DNA of 64,000 nucleotides from Photorhabdus khanii NC19 (GTDB lineage Bacteria; Pseudomonadota; Gammaproteobacteria; Enterobacterales; Enterobacteriaceae): positions 496,247 to 560,246 of the forward strand of contig NZ_AYSJ01000002.1 in the NCBI RefSeq assembly GCF_000517265.1. The letters run 5' to 3'. Every line of letters begins with the position of its first letter. The stretch's first letter is position 1. Of the stretch, positions 46,695 to 56,422 are shown piece after piece. The notes beneath the pieces are model-generated. The model saw only the letters and a list, made by a program, of their open reading frames with translations. It searched no databases and was not told the DNA's origin. The position numbers were made by a program, and so were the translations under genes.

Positions 46695-46786
46695 AAATGC
46701 TATAAACCCTTTGCCAAATCCGTTACAATGCGCGGTTCGAAAAATATCCCATTTATCTACGACTACACAACGTAAGACACTAAAAT

Positions 46787-47885
46787 ATGTTTGAAATTAA
46801 TCCGGTAAAAAACCACATTCAGGACCTGTCTGAACGGACAATGGTTCTGAGGGGGTATCTTTGACTACGATGCCAAGAAAGAACGCTTAGAAGAAGTTAA
46901 CGCCGAACTGGAACAGCCTGATGTTTGGAATGAGCCGGAGCGAGCACAGTCTTTGGGTAAGGAACGCTCCTCACTGGAAGAGATTGTCAAAACTATTGAT
47001 CAGCTTGAACAAGGTTTGGAAGATGTACAGGGCTTGTTGGAACTGGCAGTAGAAGCTGACGATGAAGAGACGTTTAATGAAGCTGTAGCAGAATTGGAAC
47101 AGCTTGAAGGCAAACTGGGTCAGTTAGAATTCCGCCGTATGTTCTCTGGTGAGTATGACAGTGCTAACTGCTACCTTGATTTGCAGGCAGGCTCTGGCGG
47201 TACCGAAGCGCAGGATTGGGCAAGTATGCTAATGCGTATGTACCTGCGCTGGGCTGAATCCAAAGGTTTTAAAACTGAAATCATCGAAGAATCCGATGGT
47301 GAAGTTGCCGGCTTGAAATCAGCGACCATCAAGATCATGGGCGATTATGCTTATGGTTGGTTGCGTACTGAAACCGGTGTTCATCGTTTGGTACGTAAAA
47401 GCCCATTTGATTCCGGTGGTCGTCGTCACACTTCATTCAGTTCTGCATTTATCTATCCCGAAGTGGATGATGATATTGATATTGAAATCAACCCGGCAGA
47501 TTTACGTATCGACGTGTATCGCGCATCAGGCGCGGGTGGTCAGCACGTTAACAAAACCGAATCTGCGGTACGTATTACCCATATACCAACCAACATTGTG
47601 ACTCAGTGTCAGAATGATCGTTCTCAGCATAAAAACAAAGACCAGGCCATGAAACAGTTGAAAGCGAAACTGTATGAGCTGGAAATGCAGAAGAAAAATG
47701 CTGATAAACAGGTTATGGAAGAGAATAAATCAGATATCGGCTGGGGCAGCCAAATCCGTTCTTATGTTCTGGATGACTCACGGATCAAAGACTTGCGCAC
47801 AGGCGTTGAAACCCGCAATACACAATCTGTGCTGGATGGTGATCTGGACAAATTCATTGAAGCAAGCCTTAAAGCTGGCTTATGA
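46787..47885 (+). CDS. prfB: Peptide chain release factor 2, with programmed +1 frameshift
   Basis: The gene is read as 46787-46861 then 46863-47885, giving 365 aa, the same as E. coli RF2. The first 25 codons end at CTT followed by in-frame TGA (46862-46864). A +1 shift on CTTT continues into [11 protein letters not shown]. Domain features are KSPFDSGG (the SPF tripeptide that recognises UGA and UAA) and [10 protein letters not shown] (the GGQ motif that triggers peptide release). lysS follows after 9 bases, the standard operon. Confidence 0.96.
46850..46865 (+). promoter_or_regulatory. prfB programmed frameshift site
   Basis: AGGGGGTATCTTTGAC: an internal Shine-Dalgarno-like AGGGGG three bases before CTT-TGA-C. 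It is identical to the autoregulatory signal known in E. coli. When RF2 is scarce, ribosomes pause at TGA and slip forward, restoring RF2 synthesis. Confidence 0.96.
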
Positions 47886-47894
47886 GGAACTAAT

Positions 47895-49409
47895 ATGTCA
47901 CAACAACAACAGGGCGCAGAACAGGCCCCCGATTTAAATAATGAACTGCAAACCCGCCGTGAAAAACTGGCGGCTTTACGGGAGAAAGGTATTGCTTTCC
48001 CGAATGATTTCCGTCGTGAAAACATGTCAGAAGAGTTGCATGCGCAATACGACGACAAAACTCAGGAAGAGCTGGAAGCACTGAATATCGACGTGACGGT
48101 TGGTGGTCGTATGATGACCCGTCGCATTATGGGGAAAGCTTCTTTCGTAACGCTGCAAGATATGGGTGGTCGTATTCAGTTATACGTTGCCCGTGACGAT
48201 CTGCCGGAAGGTATTTATAACGAACAGTTTAAAAAATGGGATCTGGGAGACATTCTGGGCGCTCGTGGCAAACTGTTTAAAACCAAAACCGGTGAACTTT
48301 CCATTCACTGTACTGAACTGCGTTTGCTGACGAAAGCGCTGCGTCCATTGCCGGATAAATTCCACGGGCTGGCTGATCAAGAAACCCGTTACCGCCAGCG
48401 CTATCTGGATCTGATCGCTAACGAAGAATCACGCAAAACCTTCCAGATTCGTTCTCAGGTTTTGTCTGAATTGCGTAATTTCATGGTCAGTAAAAGCTTT
48501 ATGGAAGTGGAAACACCGATGATGCAGGTGATCCCGGGTGGTGCGTCGGCCCGTCCATTTATCACTCATCACAATGCGCTGGATATTGACATGTATCTGC
48601 GTATTGCGCCGGAACTTTACCTGAAACGTCTGGTTGTGGGTGGTTTTGAACGTGTGTTTGAAATTAACCGTAACTTCCGTAACGAAGGCGTTTCTCCGCG
48701 TCATAATCCTGAGTTCACCATGATGGAACTCTATATGGCTTACGCGGATTACCAAGATCTGATCGTGTTGATCGAAGAGCTGTTCCGTACTTTGGCGCAA
48801 AATATTTTGGGCAGTACGTTGGTTAAATATGGTGAGCAGGAATTTGATTTCGGTAAACCCTTTGCCAAAATGAGTATGAAAGAAGCTATTTGCCAATATC
48901 GTCCTGAAACCAACATGGCTGATTTGGATGATATGGATAAAGCGGTGGCTATCGCTGAATCACTGGGTATTGCAGTGGAAAAAGGTTGGGGCCTTGGTCG
49001 CGTTCAGTGTGAAATCTTCGAAGAAACCGCTGAAAGCCACCTGATTCAACCGACATTTATCACTGAATACCCGGCAGAAGTTTCTCCGCTGGCTCGTCGT
49101 AATGATGAAAACCCGTTTATCACTGACCGTTTTGAATTCTTTATTGGCGGACGTGAAATTGGTAACGGCTTCTCAGAATTGAATGACGCTGAAGATCAGG
49201 CAGAACGTTTTGCTGAACAGGTTCGTCAGAAAGACGAAGGTGATGATGAAGCCATGTTTTATGACGAAGATTATGTCACTGCTCTGGAGCACGGCATGCC
49301 ACCGACCGCAGGTTTGGGTATTGGTATTGACCGCATGGTAATGTTGTTTACTGACAGCCATACCATCCGTGATGTTATTTTGTTCCCGGCAATGCGCCCA
49401 CAGAAATAA
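47895..49409 (+). CDS. lysS: Lysyl-tRNA synthetase, class II
   Basis: A 504-aa synthetase: N-terminal OB-fold anticodon-binding domain ([20 protein letters not shown] in part), then the class II core with motif 2 ([14 protein letters not shown]) and motif 3 ([12 protein letters not shown]). It charges tRNA-Lys with ATP and lysine. Length and sequence agree with the constitutive LysS of enteric bacteria. Co-transcribed with prfB and followed by a terminator. Confidence 0.95.
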   Translation: MSQQQQGAEQAPDLNNELQTRREKLAALREKGIAFPNDFRRENMSEELHAQYDDKTQEELEALNIDVTVGGRMMTRRIMGKASFVTLQDMGGRIQLYVARDDLPEGIYNEQFKKWDLGDILGARGKLFKTKTGELSIHCTELRLLTKALRPLPDKFHGLADQETRYRQRYLDLIANEESRKTFQIRSQVLSELRNFMVSKSFMEVETPMMQVIPGGASARPFITHHNALDIDMYLRIAPELYLKRLVVGGFERVFEINRNFRNEGVSPRHNPEFTMMELYMAYADYQDLIVLIEELFRTLAQNILGSTLVKYGEQEFDFGKPFAKMSMKEAICQYRPETNMADLDDMDKAVAIAESLGIAVEKGWGLGRVQCEIFEETAESHLIQPTFITEYPAEVSPLARRNDENPFITDRFEFFIGGREIGNGFSELNDAEDQAERFAEQVRQKDEGDDEAMFYDEDYVTALEHGMPPTAGLGIGIDRMVMLFTDSHTIRDVILFPAMRPQK

Positions 49410-49434
49410 TAGCCAGAATTCAGCTTCACATCGC

Positions 49435-49473
49435 AACTCCCTATGGCATAGCTGCCAAGGGAGTTTTTATTTT
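49435..49473 (+). terminator. Rho-independent terminator of prfB-lysS
   Basis: AACTCCCT (49435-49442) pairs with AGGGAGTT (49458-49465), and the T-rich TTTATTTT follows. Good intrinsic terminator 25 bases after lysS. Confidence 0.85.
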
Positions 49474-49561
49474 CAACTGCCTGAAATATAGACAACTTAA
49501 ACAGATAATTACTTGCTGGTGCCTATGGAGTCGCTATAATAAAACGTATTACATCCAAAAT

Positions 49562-49635
49562 GCGGGCGTAGTTCAATGGCAGAACGAGAGCTTCCCAAGC
49601 TCTATACGAGGGTTCGATTCCCTTCGCCCGCTCCA
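49562..49635 (+). tRNA. glyU: tRNA-Gly, anticodon CCC
   Basis: A 74-nt tRNA with an intact acceptor stem (GCGGGCG at the 5' end paired with CGCCCGC before TCCA), encoded CCA, a D loop, anticodon loop CTTCCCAAG with CCC at 49594-49596, and a TTCGATTC T-loop. Nearly identical to E. coli glyU as I remember it, and in the same neighbourhood (next to lysS). It decodes GGG. The DNA downstream is accessory, as is common behind tRNA genes. Confidence 0.96.
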
Positions 49636-49877
49636 TCCTAAAAATTCACACAAATAGTTCGCATTAAAAATATATCTATTGATATGATGTCAGTGAGATT
49701 AAAAGAATTTACGAATCATAATCGCTCTAAATTAATTATCAGTATTGTCTAATATGAAAAGAATTCCATTGTTAAATCAGCCTCGAGTCAGCTGGAAGTG
49801 ATGTATTTTTTGGATGCGGATATATCACCATAGAGAGCATTCTATGGTAAATAAATAATTAATAGAGACTGTTTACC

Positions 49878-50510
49878 ATGAAAGAAAAACATTGGTCAAA
49901 AACTCAACTTTTACATGAAGTTGTAACCAATCAAAATATTATCATCAAAGGAACCCATAGCTACTATAGTGATTGCTGGAGTGGTGGTTTTGAAGAATCT
50001 GTTGTTCGCTATTTGTATGGCGATAAGGTCAGCCTTCAATGGGAGTCTAAGTGGCCAATTGATAAATTGTATATTGGCGATTATGTTTGCATAGCCGCTG
50101 AAACTATCATTCTTATGGGTGGAAACAATACACACAGAGCAGATTGGTTCTGTTTGTATCCATTTATGGAATATATCGAAGAGGCCTATGTAGGCAAAGG
50201 CGACACGCATATTCATGATGGTGTGTGGCTTGGTATGCGTTCAATGATTATTCCAGGTGTTACCATTGGTGAAGGCGCTATAATCGCTGCTAATAGCGTC
50301 GTCACTAAAGATGTTGCGCCATACAGTATTGTGGCTGGAACGCCTGCGAAATTCGTTAAATACCGATTTGAACCGCATGTTATAAATGAGCTGCTTGGAT
50401 TAAAAATATATGATTGGTCAGAAGAGAAATTTAATGTGTTAAAACCCTATCTCTGTTCTTCAGATATTAAGGCGTTGAAATCTGCTGTAAAATCATATTC
50501 AGAAAAATAG
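49878..50510 (+). CDS. CatB/Vat-family xenobiotic O-acetyltransferase
   Basis: A 210-aa left-handed beta-helix acetyltransferase. Hexapeptide repeats run through IHDGVWLGMRSMIIPGVTIGEGAIIAA and end in the GTPAKFVKYRF acetyl-CoA-binding tail; the catalytic His lies in NNTHRADWF. CatB and Vat proteins acetylate chloramphenicol and streptogramin A, but many homologues have other targets. Length fits the family. It begins 242 bases after the glyU tRNA, in AT-rich DNA unlike the core genes before it. A 15-bp hairpin with one wobble pair follows at 50580-50614. Confidence 0.82.
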   Translation: MKEKHWSKTQLLHEVVTNQNIIIKGTHSYYSDCWSGGFEESVVRYLYGDKVSLQWESKWPIDKLYIGDYVCIAAETIILMGGNNTHRADWFCLYPFMEYIEEAYVGKGDTHIHDGVWLGMRSMIIPGVTIGEGAIIAANSVVTKDVAPYSIVAGTPAKFVKYRFEPHVINELLGLKIYDWSEEKFNVLKPYLCSSDIKALKSAVKSYSEK

Positions 50511-51216
50511 TTAATATGTGTTATTAGTGTATCGGCTATCTATCTGTTAGTAAAATCTGCCGTAAACTTTCGCTTAGCTCAGTCTCTTAGTCAGTTCTCC
50601 TGATTAAGAGACTGGATAAGGCGATAGTCTTCAACCATGTCCTATCACTTAAACCAACTTGTCTTTTTAATCGGTTAGATTAAACAGTAAGATGATATTT
50701 ATTTACAGAGAAAGCTTAATACAGTTACGGGCAGGAAAAGATAAAATTATTATATCGTTACAGGATTATGTTACACAAACTATTATTTGTGGCATGGTGA
50801 GTGGGACCATTATTCAGTATTAAAACCGGTTGCTATTGAAATTTTAGTTGAAGTTATATTATTGAAATGCTCCGACAAGAACGTTTATTCAAAAAATCGA
50901 ACTTAATATATCAGGAAATACTCGACATTATACAATATAGCTGTCAATATTTACCGACCTATAAGTGATGGCAATGGGGTGAAAAGCTTTATACCCGTTA
51001 TCTTTCAAGTTGCCTCTTTGTTGGCTGCGCTCGCTCACCCCGGTCACATAGTTTGCTATGCTCCCGGGGATTCGCTCCCTTGCCGTCGCGATGCATCTTG
51101 AAATCTATAAGGTATATCATGTGACTTTCAATTTGTTGATCTGAGAGGATGTATCACTTTATGGCAAAGTAATGGTTGTTAAGGGTTAATGATAACAAAA
51201 TATTATTTAAGGGTTA
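50511..51216 (+). other. Intergenic region with hairpin and ERIC element
   Basis: No intact gene in these 706 bases. There is a strong hairpin at 50580-50614 (15-bp stem, loop TTCTC, no T run). Then come short broken frames between 50690 and 50960 that I cannot assign, and an ERIC element at 50990-51117. Confidence 0.6.
50990..51117 (-). repeat. ERIC-like repeat, second copy
   Basis: Reverse complement of the element at 33037-33164 with a few differences: begins TATACCCGTTATCTTTCAAG, contains GTTGGCTGCGCTCGCTCACC, ends GATTTCAAG-complement and GGTATAT. It lies 100 bases before the ABC exporter and could form a long hairpin in its leader RNA. Confidence 0.87.
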
Positions 51217-52896
51217 ATGTTGATGATTTCTGATTTAGTTAAATCCAATCGGTTAAAAATTATTTTCAATAGTATTATTGGTGCTTTTAGTGCTTTCTTT
51301 AGTATTTGGTTAATCTCCTTGATTACCGATGATGCATTGGGGCAGATTAATACTGACTTGGTATTATGGGCAGTCAAGTTTTTATCTGGATTAGTTTGTT
51401 TATTCATTGTAAGTTCTTTTGCCAACTACCTAATGACAAAATTAAGCGTCAAAATTATTTTTGAAGTTCGCAACACCTTGGTGAGGCGTATTTTGAATAC
51501 GCCATATGCCATTTTGGATAGAATTGGAGGGCATAGAGTTCAGGCCAGTTTAACATCTGATGTTAATGATATTTCCTGGGCTATTTCTATCATGCCGCAG
51601 TTTATTTATCATGTAATTACAGTGGTTGCATGCTTAGGCTTTCTGGCATTTAGATCGATTGAACTATTTATGGTAATTCTGGTAATTTTTCCATTTGGGA
51701 TTTTGGTTTCGCGTTACTTCATTAATAAAGCTGAAGCTTATGAGAAGATATATCGTGATGATTATGATGATCTTCATAAACAATTCAAAAGTTTGGTGGA
51801 TGGAGTTAAAGAGCTTAATAACAATAGCAAGCGTAAGAGTTCGTTTTTTAATCGCGGCGTTCTGCCAGCATTAAGAAAGATTAATGAATCTGATCTTAAA
51901 TCAGAAATTTTTTGGAGGCTGAGTGAAAACTGGGGGCAAATATTATTATTTCTGGTACTTGGTTCTATTTTATTTTCTCATGCTATGTGGGGAATAGGGG
52001 AAAGTCACGATATTCTTACCTTTATATTTATTATGACTTTTTTACTGGGGCCTGTTGATTTCATTTTGTCCTCACAGGAGATCATAGTAAAAGCTTTCAT
52101 CTCTCTGCGTAAGATTGATAGTTTGCAGTTTTCCGAAAATTTATCAATGGAGCCAACTTTAACAAACACAGAAAAACAAGAGGAATGGTCTCAACTTTCA
52201 CTGAATTCTATAAGTTTTAAATATGTTGATGAAGAGAGTTGTTTTACTGTTGGGCCGATTAATCTGGCTATTCAGCGTGGTGAAATTATCATTATTAAAG
52301 GTGGTAATGGCAGTGGTAAATCAACTTTTGCCAAGTTATTGATTGGCTTGTTGAATAAAACTGAAGGTGATATTTTAATAGATGGTAAAGAGATTAATAA
52401 AGATAATCTAGAGAATTATCTGAATATGTACAGTGTTATTCACTCGGATTTTTATCTGTTTGATACTGTGATTAATCGCAAAGGTGAACCGGCAGATGAT
52501 GAGCTGACTCGTCAATATCTGGAAAAATTGAATCTGGCAGAAAAAGTAACGGTTAAAGATGGCAAGTTGTCGACCACTAAGCTTTCTCATGGCCAACGTA
52601 AACGCCTGGCTCTTGTGATCTCTTATATGGAAGATGCTCCTATTTGTTTGTTTGATGAGTGGGCGGCGGATCAAGATCCTCATTATAGAAACTTTTTCTA
52701 TCGTGAATTACTGCCTGAGATGAAGCGCAATGGAAAAACGATCATAGTTATTAGTCATGACGATAAATATTTTGATGCTGCGGACAGAATTATCACTATG
52801 GATAATGGTTTGGTAGATAATATTGAAGTCAACACATACCCCAATAAAGTAGAAAATGCTGTTTTAAATTCAGTACATTATACTATTGAATCATAA
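51217..52896 (+). CDS. Cyclic-peptide-type ABC exporter (SyrD/PvdE-like)
   Basis: A 559-aa fused exporter: six membrane segments in residues 1-300, then an ATPase domain with Walker A GGNGSGKST, signature LSHGQRKR (H in place of the common G), and Walker B CLFDEW. Half-transporters of this group dimerise in the inner membrane and move cyclic or lipopeptide siderophores and toxins. No NRPS or peptide precursor lies beside it here, so it is either a remnant of a larger locus or a partner of genes elsewhere. The start at ATG 51217 has TAAGGG upstream; ATGs at 51223 and 51226 are alternatives. Confidence 0.82.
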   Translation: MLMISDLVKSNRLKIIFNSIIGAFSAFFSIWLISLITDDALGQINTDLVLWAVKFLSGLVCLFIVSSFANYLMTKLSVKIIFEVRNTLVRRILNTPYAILDRIGGHRVQASLTSDVNDISWAISIMPQFIYHVITVVACLGFLAFRSIELFMVILVIFPFGILVSRYFINKAEAYEKIYRDDYDDLHKQFKSLVDGVKELNNNSKRKSSFFNRGVLPALRKINESDLKSEIFWRLSENWGQILLFLVLGSILFSHAMWGIGESHDILTFIFIMTFLLGPVDFILSSQEIIVKAFISLRKIDSLQFSENLSMEPTLTNTEKQEEWSQLSLNSISFKYVDEESCFTVGPINLAIQRGEIIIIKGGNGSGKSTFAKLLIGLLNKTEGDILIDGKEINKDNLENYLNMYSVIHSDFYLFDTVINRKGEPADDELTRQYLEKLNLAEKVTVKDGKLSTTKLSHGQRKRLALVISYMEDAPICLFDEWAADQDPHYRNFFYRELLPEMKRNGKTIIVISHDDKYFDAADRIITMDNGLVDNIEVNTYPNKVENAVLNSVHYTIES

Positions 52897-53092
52897 TAGA
52901 AGATATATTAGAAGGTTATGATGTTTTAAATTTTTTAAAATCAACTAGATAAGATTCGGGAAAAGTATGGTGGTGATTTTTTACAGGGTCTTGTCTTGGG
53001 GACGATATAAATTACGGCTTGATTTTTTTAATTTTGTTTATTAGAAATGTCATGCCGAAATATAAAATCATTTCTTATTCCTTTACCAATTG

Positions 53093-53425
53093 TTAGTTAA
53101 AAGACACAATGTAGTTCGTTGTTTTTCCCAATATTGCGTCAATAACTATATTTGGCATTATTTTCAACGTATGAAGCTCTGTTATTGGCATCCAAATTAA
53201 CTTTCTTCTTATTCCATTCTCTAAATAAAATGGAATGTCTTTTTCAATATTAGCTTTAAACATGAAGTTTATTTCATGAATAGGGACACCGTTATTTTCA
53301 TAAAAATTTTCTATTACTTGATGAAATTCAAGCTGTTCTGCTTTCATATAAAGTCCAAGCTCTTCTTTTAACTCCCTGGATGCAGCTTCAATACGCGCTG
53401 GTTGATGGAATGCTGTCAGGCGCAT
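53093..53425 (-). pseudogene. Nudix hydrolase, N-terminally truncated
   Basis: The 110-aa frame holds the second half of a Nudix box (AASRELKEELGL) and the following strands (IHEINFMFKANI, LIWMPITEL), but the normal N-terminal strands and the Gly that opens the box are missing. They are replaced by an unrelated start (RLTAFHQPARIE). Without the complete box, metal binding and catalysis are doubtful. A truncation junction lies near 53385. The DNA on the other side (53410-53480) is GC-richer and has no assignable gene. Confidence 0.6.
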
Positions 53426-53486
53426 CCATTACTGGCTGGATTGCGGCGTATTATGCTGGTGACGTCCACCGCGCCTTGGTTGTCTT

Positions 53487-53540
53487 TTTGTATATACAAA
53501 GTATAATTTTAATGTTGGCGTAACTCCCTAAAATTATACT
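53487..53540 (+). promoter_or_regulatory. Probable operator/promoter of the toxin-antitoxin pair
   Basis: A 14-bp perfect palindrome TTTGTATATACAAA (53487-53500) is followed by a 12-bp inverted repeat, AGTATAATTTTA (53500-53511) and TAAAATTATACT (53529-53540), 29 bases before the antitoxin start. Such paired palindromes are typical targets of autoregulating MazE-type antitoxins. Confidence 0.65.
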
Positions 53541-53569
53541 ATGTATAACCAGATTACATAGGAGAACTT

Positions 53570-53830
53570 ATGAGCATAGCAATCAAACGGTGGGGCAATA
53601 GCAACGGGGTAATCATACCTGCCCACCTACTAAAACAAATTGGAGCCACTGTTGGTCAAGAACTAGATGTTAAAGTTAAAGATGGAACACTAGTTTTAAT
53701 ACCAAAGACACGTGCCAAACGCTATACATTAGACGAACTGTTACAACAGTGTGATCCGAATGCACCTCTAGAAACCGAAGAAAGTGTATGGGGTAGTAAC
53801 CAAACGCCAGTTGGGAGAGAAGTATGGTAA
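53570..53830 (+). CDS. MazE/ChpS-type antitoxin
   Basis: An 86-aa protein with a SpoVT/AbrB-type DNA-binding fold (IKRWGNSNGVIIPAHLLKQIG, DVKVKDGTLVLIPK) and an acidic, probably disordered C-terminal part (CDPNAPLETEESVW) that would wrap around the toxin. ATAGGAGAA precedes the ATG. It overlaps the toxin gene by 7 bases. It should neutralise the toxin and repress their shared promoter through the palindromes upstream. Confidence 0.9.
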   Translation: MSIAIKRWGNSNGVIIPAHLLKQIGATVGQELDVKVKDGTLVLIPKTRAKRYTLDELLQQCDPNAPLETEESVWGSNQTPVGREVW

Positions 53831-54177
53831 GACGCAAAAAAGGATTTGGGCAAGGGGATATAGTCAAGCTATGCCTTAATCCTACCTCTGGACGAGAAAT
53901 ACAAGGAGAAGAAAGACCAGCGTTGATTCTATCACAACATGGATTTAACAATCTTGGTATGGTTCTAGTTGCCCCGATAACACAGGGTGGAAACTACTCT
54001 CGATATAACGGTTTTACTGTAACTCTATCGGGAACTGGTTCAAAAACTCAAGGAGTAATCTTAATGAATCAAGTCAAAATGGTTGATCTTGAAAGTCGTA
54101 ATGGCAAATTTATAGAATCTGCAAATCCTATTGTTGTTGAAGATGCACTAGCTAAACTAATGGCTATTATTGAGTAA
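53824..54177 (+). CDS. MazF/ChpB-type endoribonuclease toxin
   Basis: A 117-aa PemK/MazF-family protein: FGQGDIVKLCLNPTSGREIQGEERPALILS forms the beta-barrel start with the conserved Arg-Pro-Ala, followed by VLVAPITQGG, and the active-site QVKMVD strand. These toxins cut mRNA at short motifs and halt growth. Closest in style to ChpB. No truncation seen, so the module may be active. Confidence 0.9.
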   Translation: MVRRKKGFGQGDIVKLCLNPTSGREIQGEERPALILSQHGFNNLGMVLVAPITQGGNYSRYNGFTVTLSGTGSKTQGVILMNQVKMVDLESRNGKFIESANPIVVEDALAKLMAIIE

Positions 54178-54466
54178 AAAAGACCATTCTTTGTTAGCTC
54201 CGTAATTAGCAAAAGCCGCCGTAAACCCTCGCCAAATGCGAGGGTGGGGAGCAGTCATATGAATTGACTATTTCAACTGTAATAATGATAGGTGTTTCGT
54301 TACCTTGAGATGAGTAACGCTTCTTAAGCAACTAAGTTCCCTGATGTTATTCAAACCATGAGATTTTCTTTGATCTGCCGACTCAATAAAAAACAGCCAG
54401 GGATAGCAGAATCATATGATAAATAGCGTTTTGATAAAAACGTTGAACTCTCGTTTTACATCACCA
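54178..54466 (+). other. Intergenic region with GC-rich hairpin
   Basis: No gene. A perfect 8-bp stem ACCCTCGC/GCGAGGGT (54225-54232 and 54238-54245) with GGGGA after it follows GCCGCCGTAAA. This order recalls the 3' ends of IS200/IS605-type elements, but no tnpA or tnpB is present. The rest is AT-rich and featureless. Confidence 0.45.
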
Positions 54467-56122
54467 TTAATTCCCGGCCATTTCCTGTTTCAATCGTCGC
54501 CACAACGTAGTACGGCTGATCCCCAGATGTTCCGCAGCCGCATGGCGATTGCCGGAAAATCGTTGCAGGGTTTTATGAGCTGAAGGTGGGGTAATAGGTG
54601 AAGGTGGCATCGCCAGAGGGGGCTTCATATTTTTTTCTATCAGCTTGAGTGCAGGTTGGCGCTCCGGTGAAAGAGCCAATATTAATTCAGGTGTCAATGT
54701 ATGCTCAGTATGGGCGCTGAGGTATAACGCGATTCGCTCCATGAGATTACGCAGTTCCCGGACATTACCGGGCCAATGATAGGATTGCAATGCCTCCTGA
54801 CAGGCAGAAAGCTCTTGTACTCTTGACTGCGATACCGGCAAATTCAATGCGGCAAACGCCCGTCGCAGATATTCCAGCGCCAATGTACCAATATCGTTGC
54901 CCCTTTCTCGGAGAGCGGGAATATTGATCCGCAATACACTCAGGCGATAGAACAGATCTGTCCGAAAACGTCTTTCTTGAACCCAGGTATCCAAATCGCA
55001 ATGTGTGGCGCAAATGATCCGAACATCAACGGCAATGGGGCGGTGTCCTCCCACTCTGACGACAGATTTTTCTTCCAGCACTCTCAATAACCGTGTTTGA
55101 AGAGGCAGTGGCATTTCACCAATTTCATCCAGAAATAGTGTGCCCCGATGGGCAACTTCAAAAAGACCTGCTCGCCCTCCACGCTGTGAGCCGGTGAAAG
55201 CCCCTTCCTCATAACCAAATAATTCAGCTTCCAGCAGGGATTCAGCAATGGCACCACAGTTAACGGCAACAAACGGGCGCTGATGTTTGCCTGCAACCTG
55301 ACCATACCGGAGGGCATATTCATGGTGAATGGCTTGTGCCACCAGTTCCTTCCCTGTACCGCTTTCCCCTTGTATCAGAACCGTGGCAGGCGAGCGGGCA
55401 TATAACATGATGGTGTTGCGCACATGCTCAATCACGGCTGAACTTCCCCGGATATCATTGAGGGTGTGGCGGGTGCGCAAGGTCTCCTGTATTGGATAGG
55501 CAGAAATTGAAGCCTGGCTAAACTTGGTCATTCTGGCGATATCCAATGCATCATGGAATGCCCGACGAATAGAATCCGCAGAATAGACAAAAACACCGAC
55601 AAGTTCAGCTTCATAGGCAAGATCGGTAATCAGCCCGGCACCGACAATGACTTTAATGCCGATGGCTTTTAATGCATTAATCTGAGCCCGCGCATCTTCT
55701 TCCGTGATATAGCTACGTTGCTCAATACGTAAGTTGAACCGTTGCTGAAATTCTTCCAGCGCAGGCAATGTATTCTGATAGGCGATAACGCCAATGCGGG
55801 AGCTGATTTGCCGTGCACGGGCCAGTGCCTGCATAAAATCAAATCCGCTGGCCTCTGCAATGATAACAGGCACTGACAAACGGCTTTTCAGATAGGCGCC
55901 ATTAGAGCCGGCACAGATCACTGCATCACAATGTTCGATTGTCAGCCGTTTACGAATATGCTGAACCGCATTTTCAAAACCAAGTTGGATGGGAGTGATA
56001 TTCGCCTGATGATCGAACTCCGGCGTGATGTCACGGAATAGATCAAAAAGGCGGGAAATGGATACCGTCCAAATGATCGGTTTGTCGCTGTTATCACGCC
56101 CTGTTGATGGTACTTCTGCCAT
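54467..56122 (-). CDS. prpR: Propionate catabolism activator PrpR, sigma-54 dependent
   Basis: A 551-aa enhancer-binding protein. The N-terminal PrpR sensor domain (about residues 15-200; [18 protein letters not shown]) senses 2-methylcitrate. The AAA+ domain has Walker A GESGTGKE, the GAFTGS loop that contacts sigma-54, Walker [11 protein letters not shown] and the Arg-finger region. A Fis-type helix-turn-helix ([20 protein letters not shown]) closes the protein. Divergent from prpB across a 300-base control region, as in enteric bacteria. Confidence 0.94.
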   Translation of the reverse strand: MAEVPSTGRDNSDKPIIWTVSISRLFDLFRDITPEFDHQANITPIQLGFENAVQHIRKRLTIEHCDAVICAGSNGAYLKSRLSVPVIIAEASGFDFMQALARARQISSRIGVIAYQNTLPALEEFQQRFNLRIEQRSYITEEDARAQINALKAIGIKVIVGAGLITDLAYEAELVGVFVYSADSIRRAFHDALDIARMTKFSQASISAYPIQETLRTRHTLNDIRGSSAVIEHVRNTIMLYARSPATVLIQGESGTGKELVAQAIHHEYALRYGQVAGKHQRPFVAVNCGAIAESLLEAELFGYEEGAFTGSQRGGRAGLFEVAHRGTLFLDEIGEMPLPLQTRLLRVLEEKSVVRVGGHRPIAVDVRIICATHCDLDTWVQERRFRTDLFYRLSVLRINIPALRERGNDIGTLALEYLRRAFAALNLPVSQSRVQELSACQEALQSYHWPGNVRELRNLMERIALYLSAHTEHTLTPELILALSPERQPALKLIEKNMKPPLAMPPSPITPPSAHKTLQRFSGNRHAAAEHLGISRTTLWRRLKQEMAGN

Positions 56123-56176
56123 TCCGTTCTCCTAATATTGTGTGCTGTTTTGTTTTTCCCACCAGAACAATTCTAT

Positions 56177-56231
56177 GTTTCAAAAGTGTTTCAATTATGT
56201 TTTTTGAAACGAAATTAATCCATTATGAAAC
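56177..56231 (+). promoter_or_regulatory. Candidate PrpR operator repeats
   Basis: GTTTCA at 56177 and 56188 and its complement TGAAAC at 56205 and 56226 lie 130-190 bases before the sigma-54 promoter, a suitable place for an enhancer-binding protein. The repeat itself is visible; assignment to PrpR is inference from position and from GTTTCA/TGAAAC motifs remembered for this regulator. Confidence 0.6.
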
Positions 56232-56364
56232 AAGGACGCTTTTGTATCAATGATGCTTTCCTACAAGATTAGTCAATGCGTTAGATATTTTTTTATTTTA
56301 AAAACAACATATTAATTTCCATTCCATCTTTATTTTTAAGTTTATTAGCCATTGTTTACTTTGT

Positions 56365-56380
56365 TGGCACACACATTGCT
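56365..56380 (+). promoter_or_regulatory. prpBp: Sigma-54 promoter of prpBCDE
   Basis: TGGCAC (56365-56370), five bases, TTGCT (56376-56380) is a full match to the -24/-12 consensus. It lies 43 bases before the prpB start and agrees with the divergent sigma-54 activator gene. Confidence 0.92.
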
Positions 56381-56422
56381 TTATAACAAATATATTTCAT
56401 TCTAATAACAAGGAGGTTATGT

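Noticed and set aside
50691..50816. Short open frame upstream of the second ERIC element
   Set aside because: About 41 codons without homology or start signals; nearby frames also look broken, so it is treated as decayed DNA.
49562..54466. Calling a complete genomic island inserted at glyU
   Set aside because: No integrase, no second copy of the tRNA 3' end and no right boundary are visible in the window.
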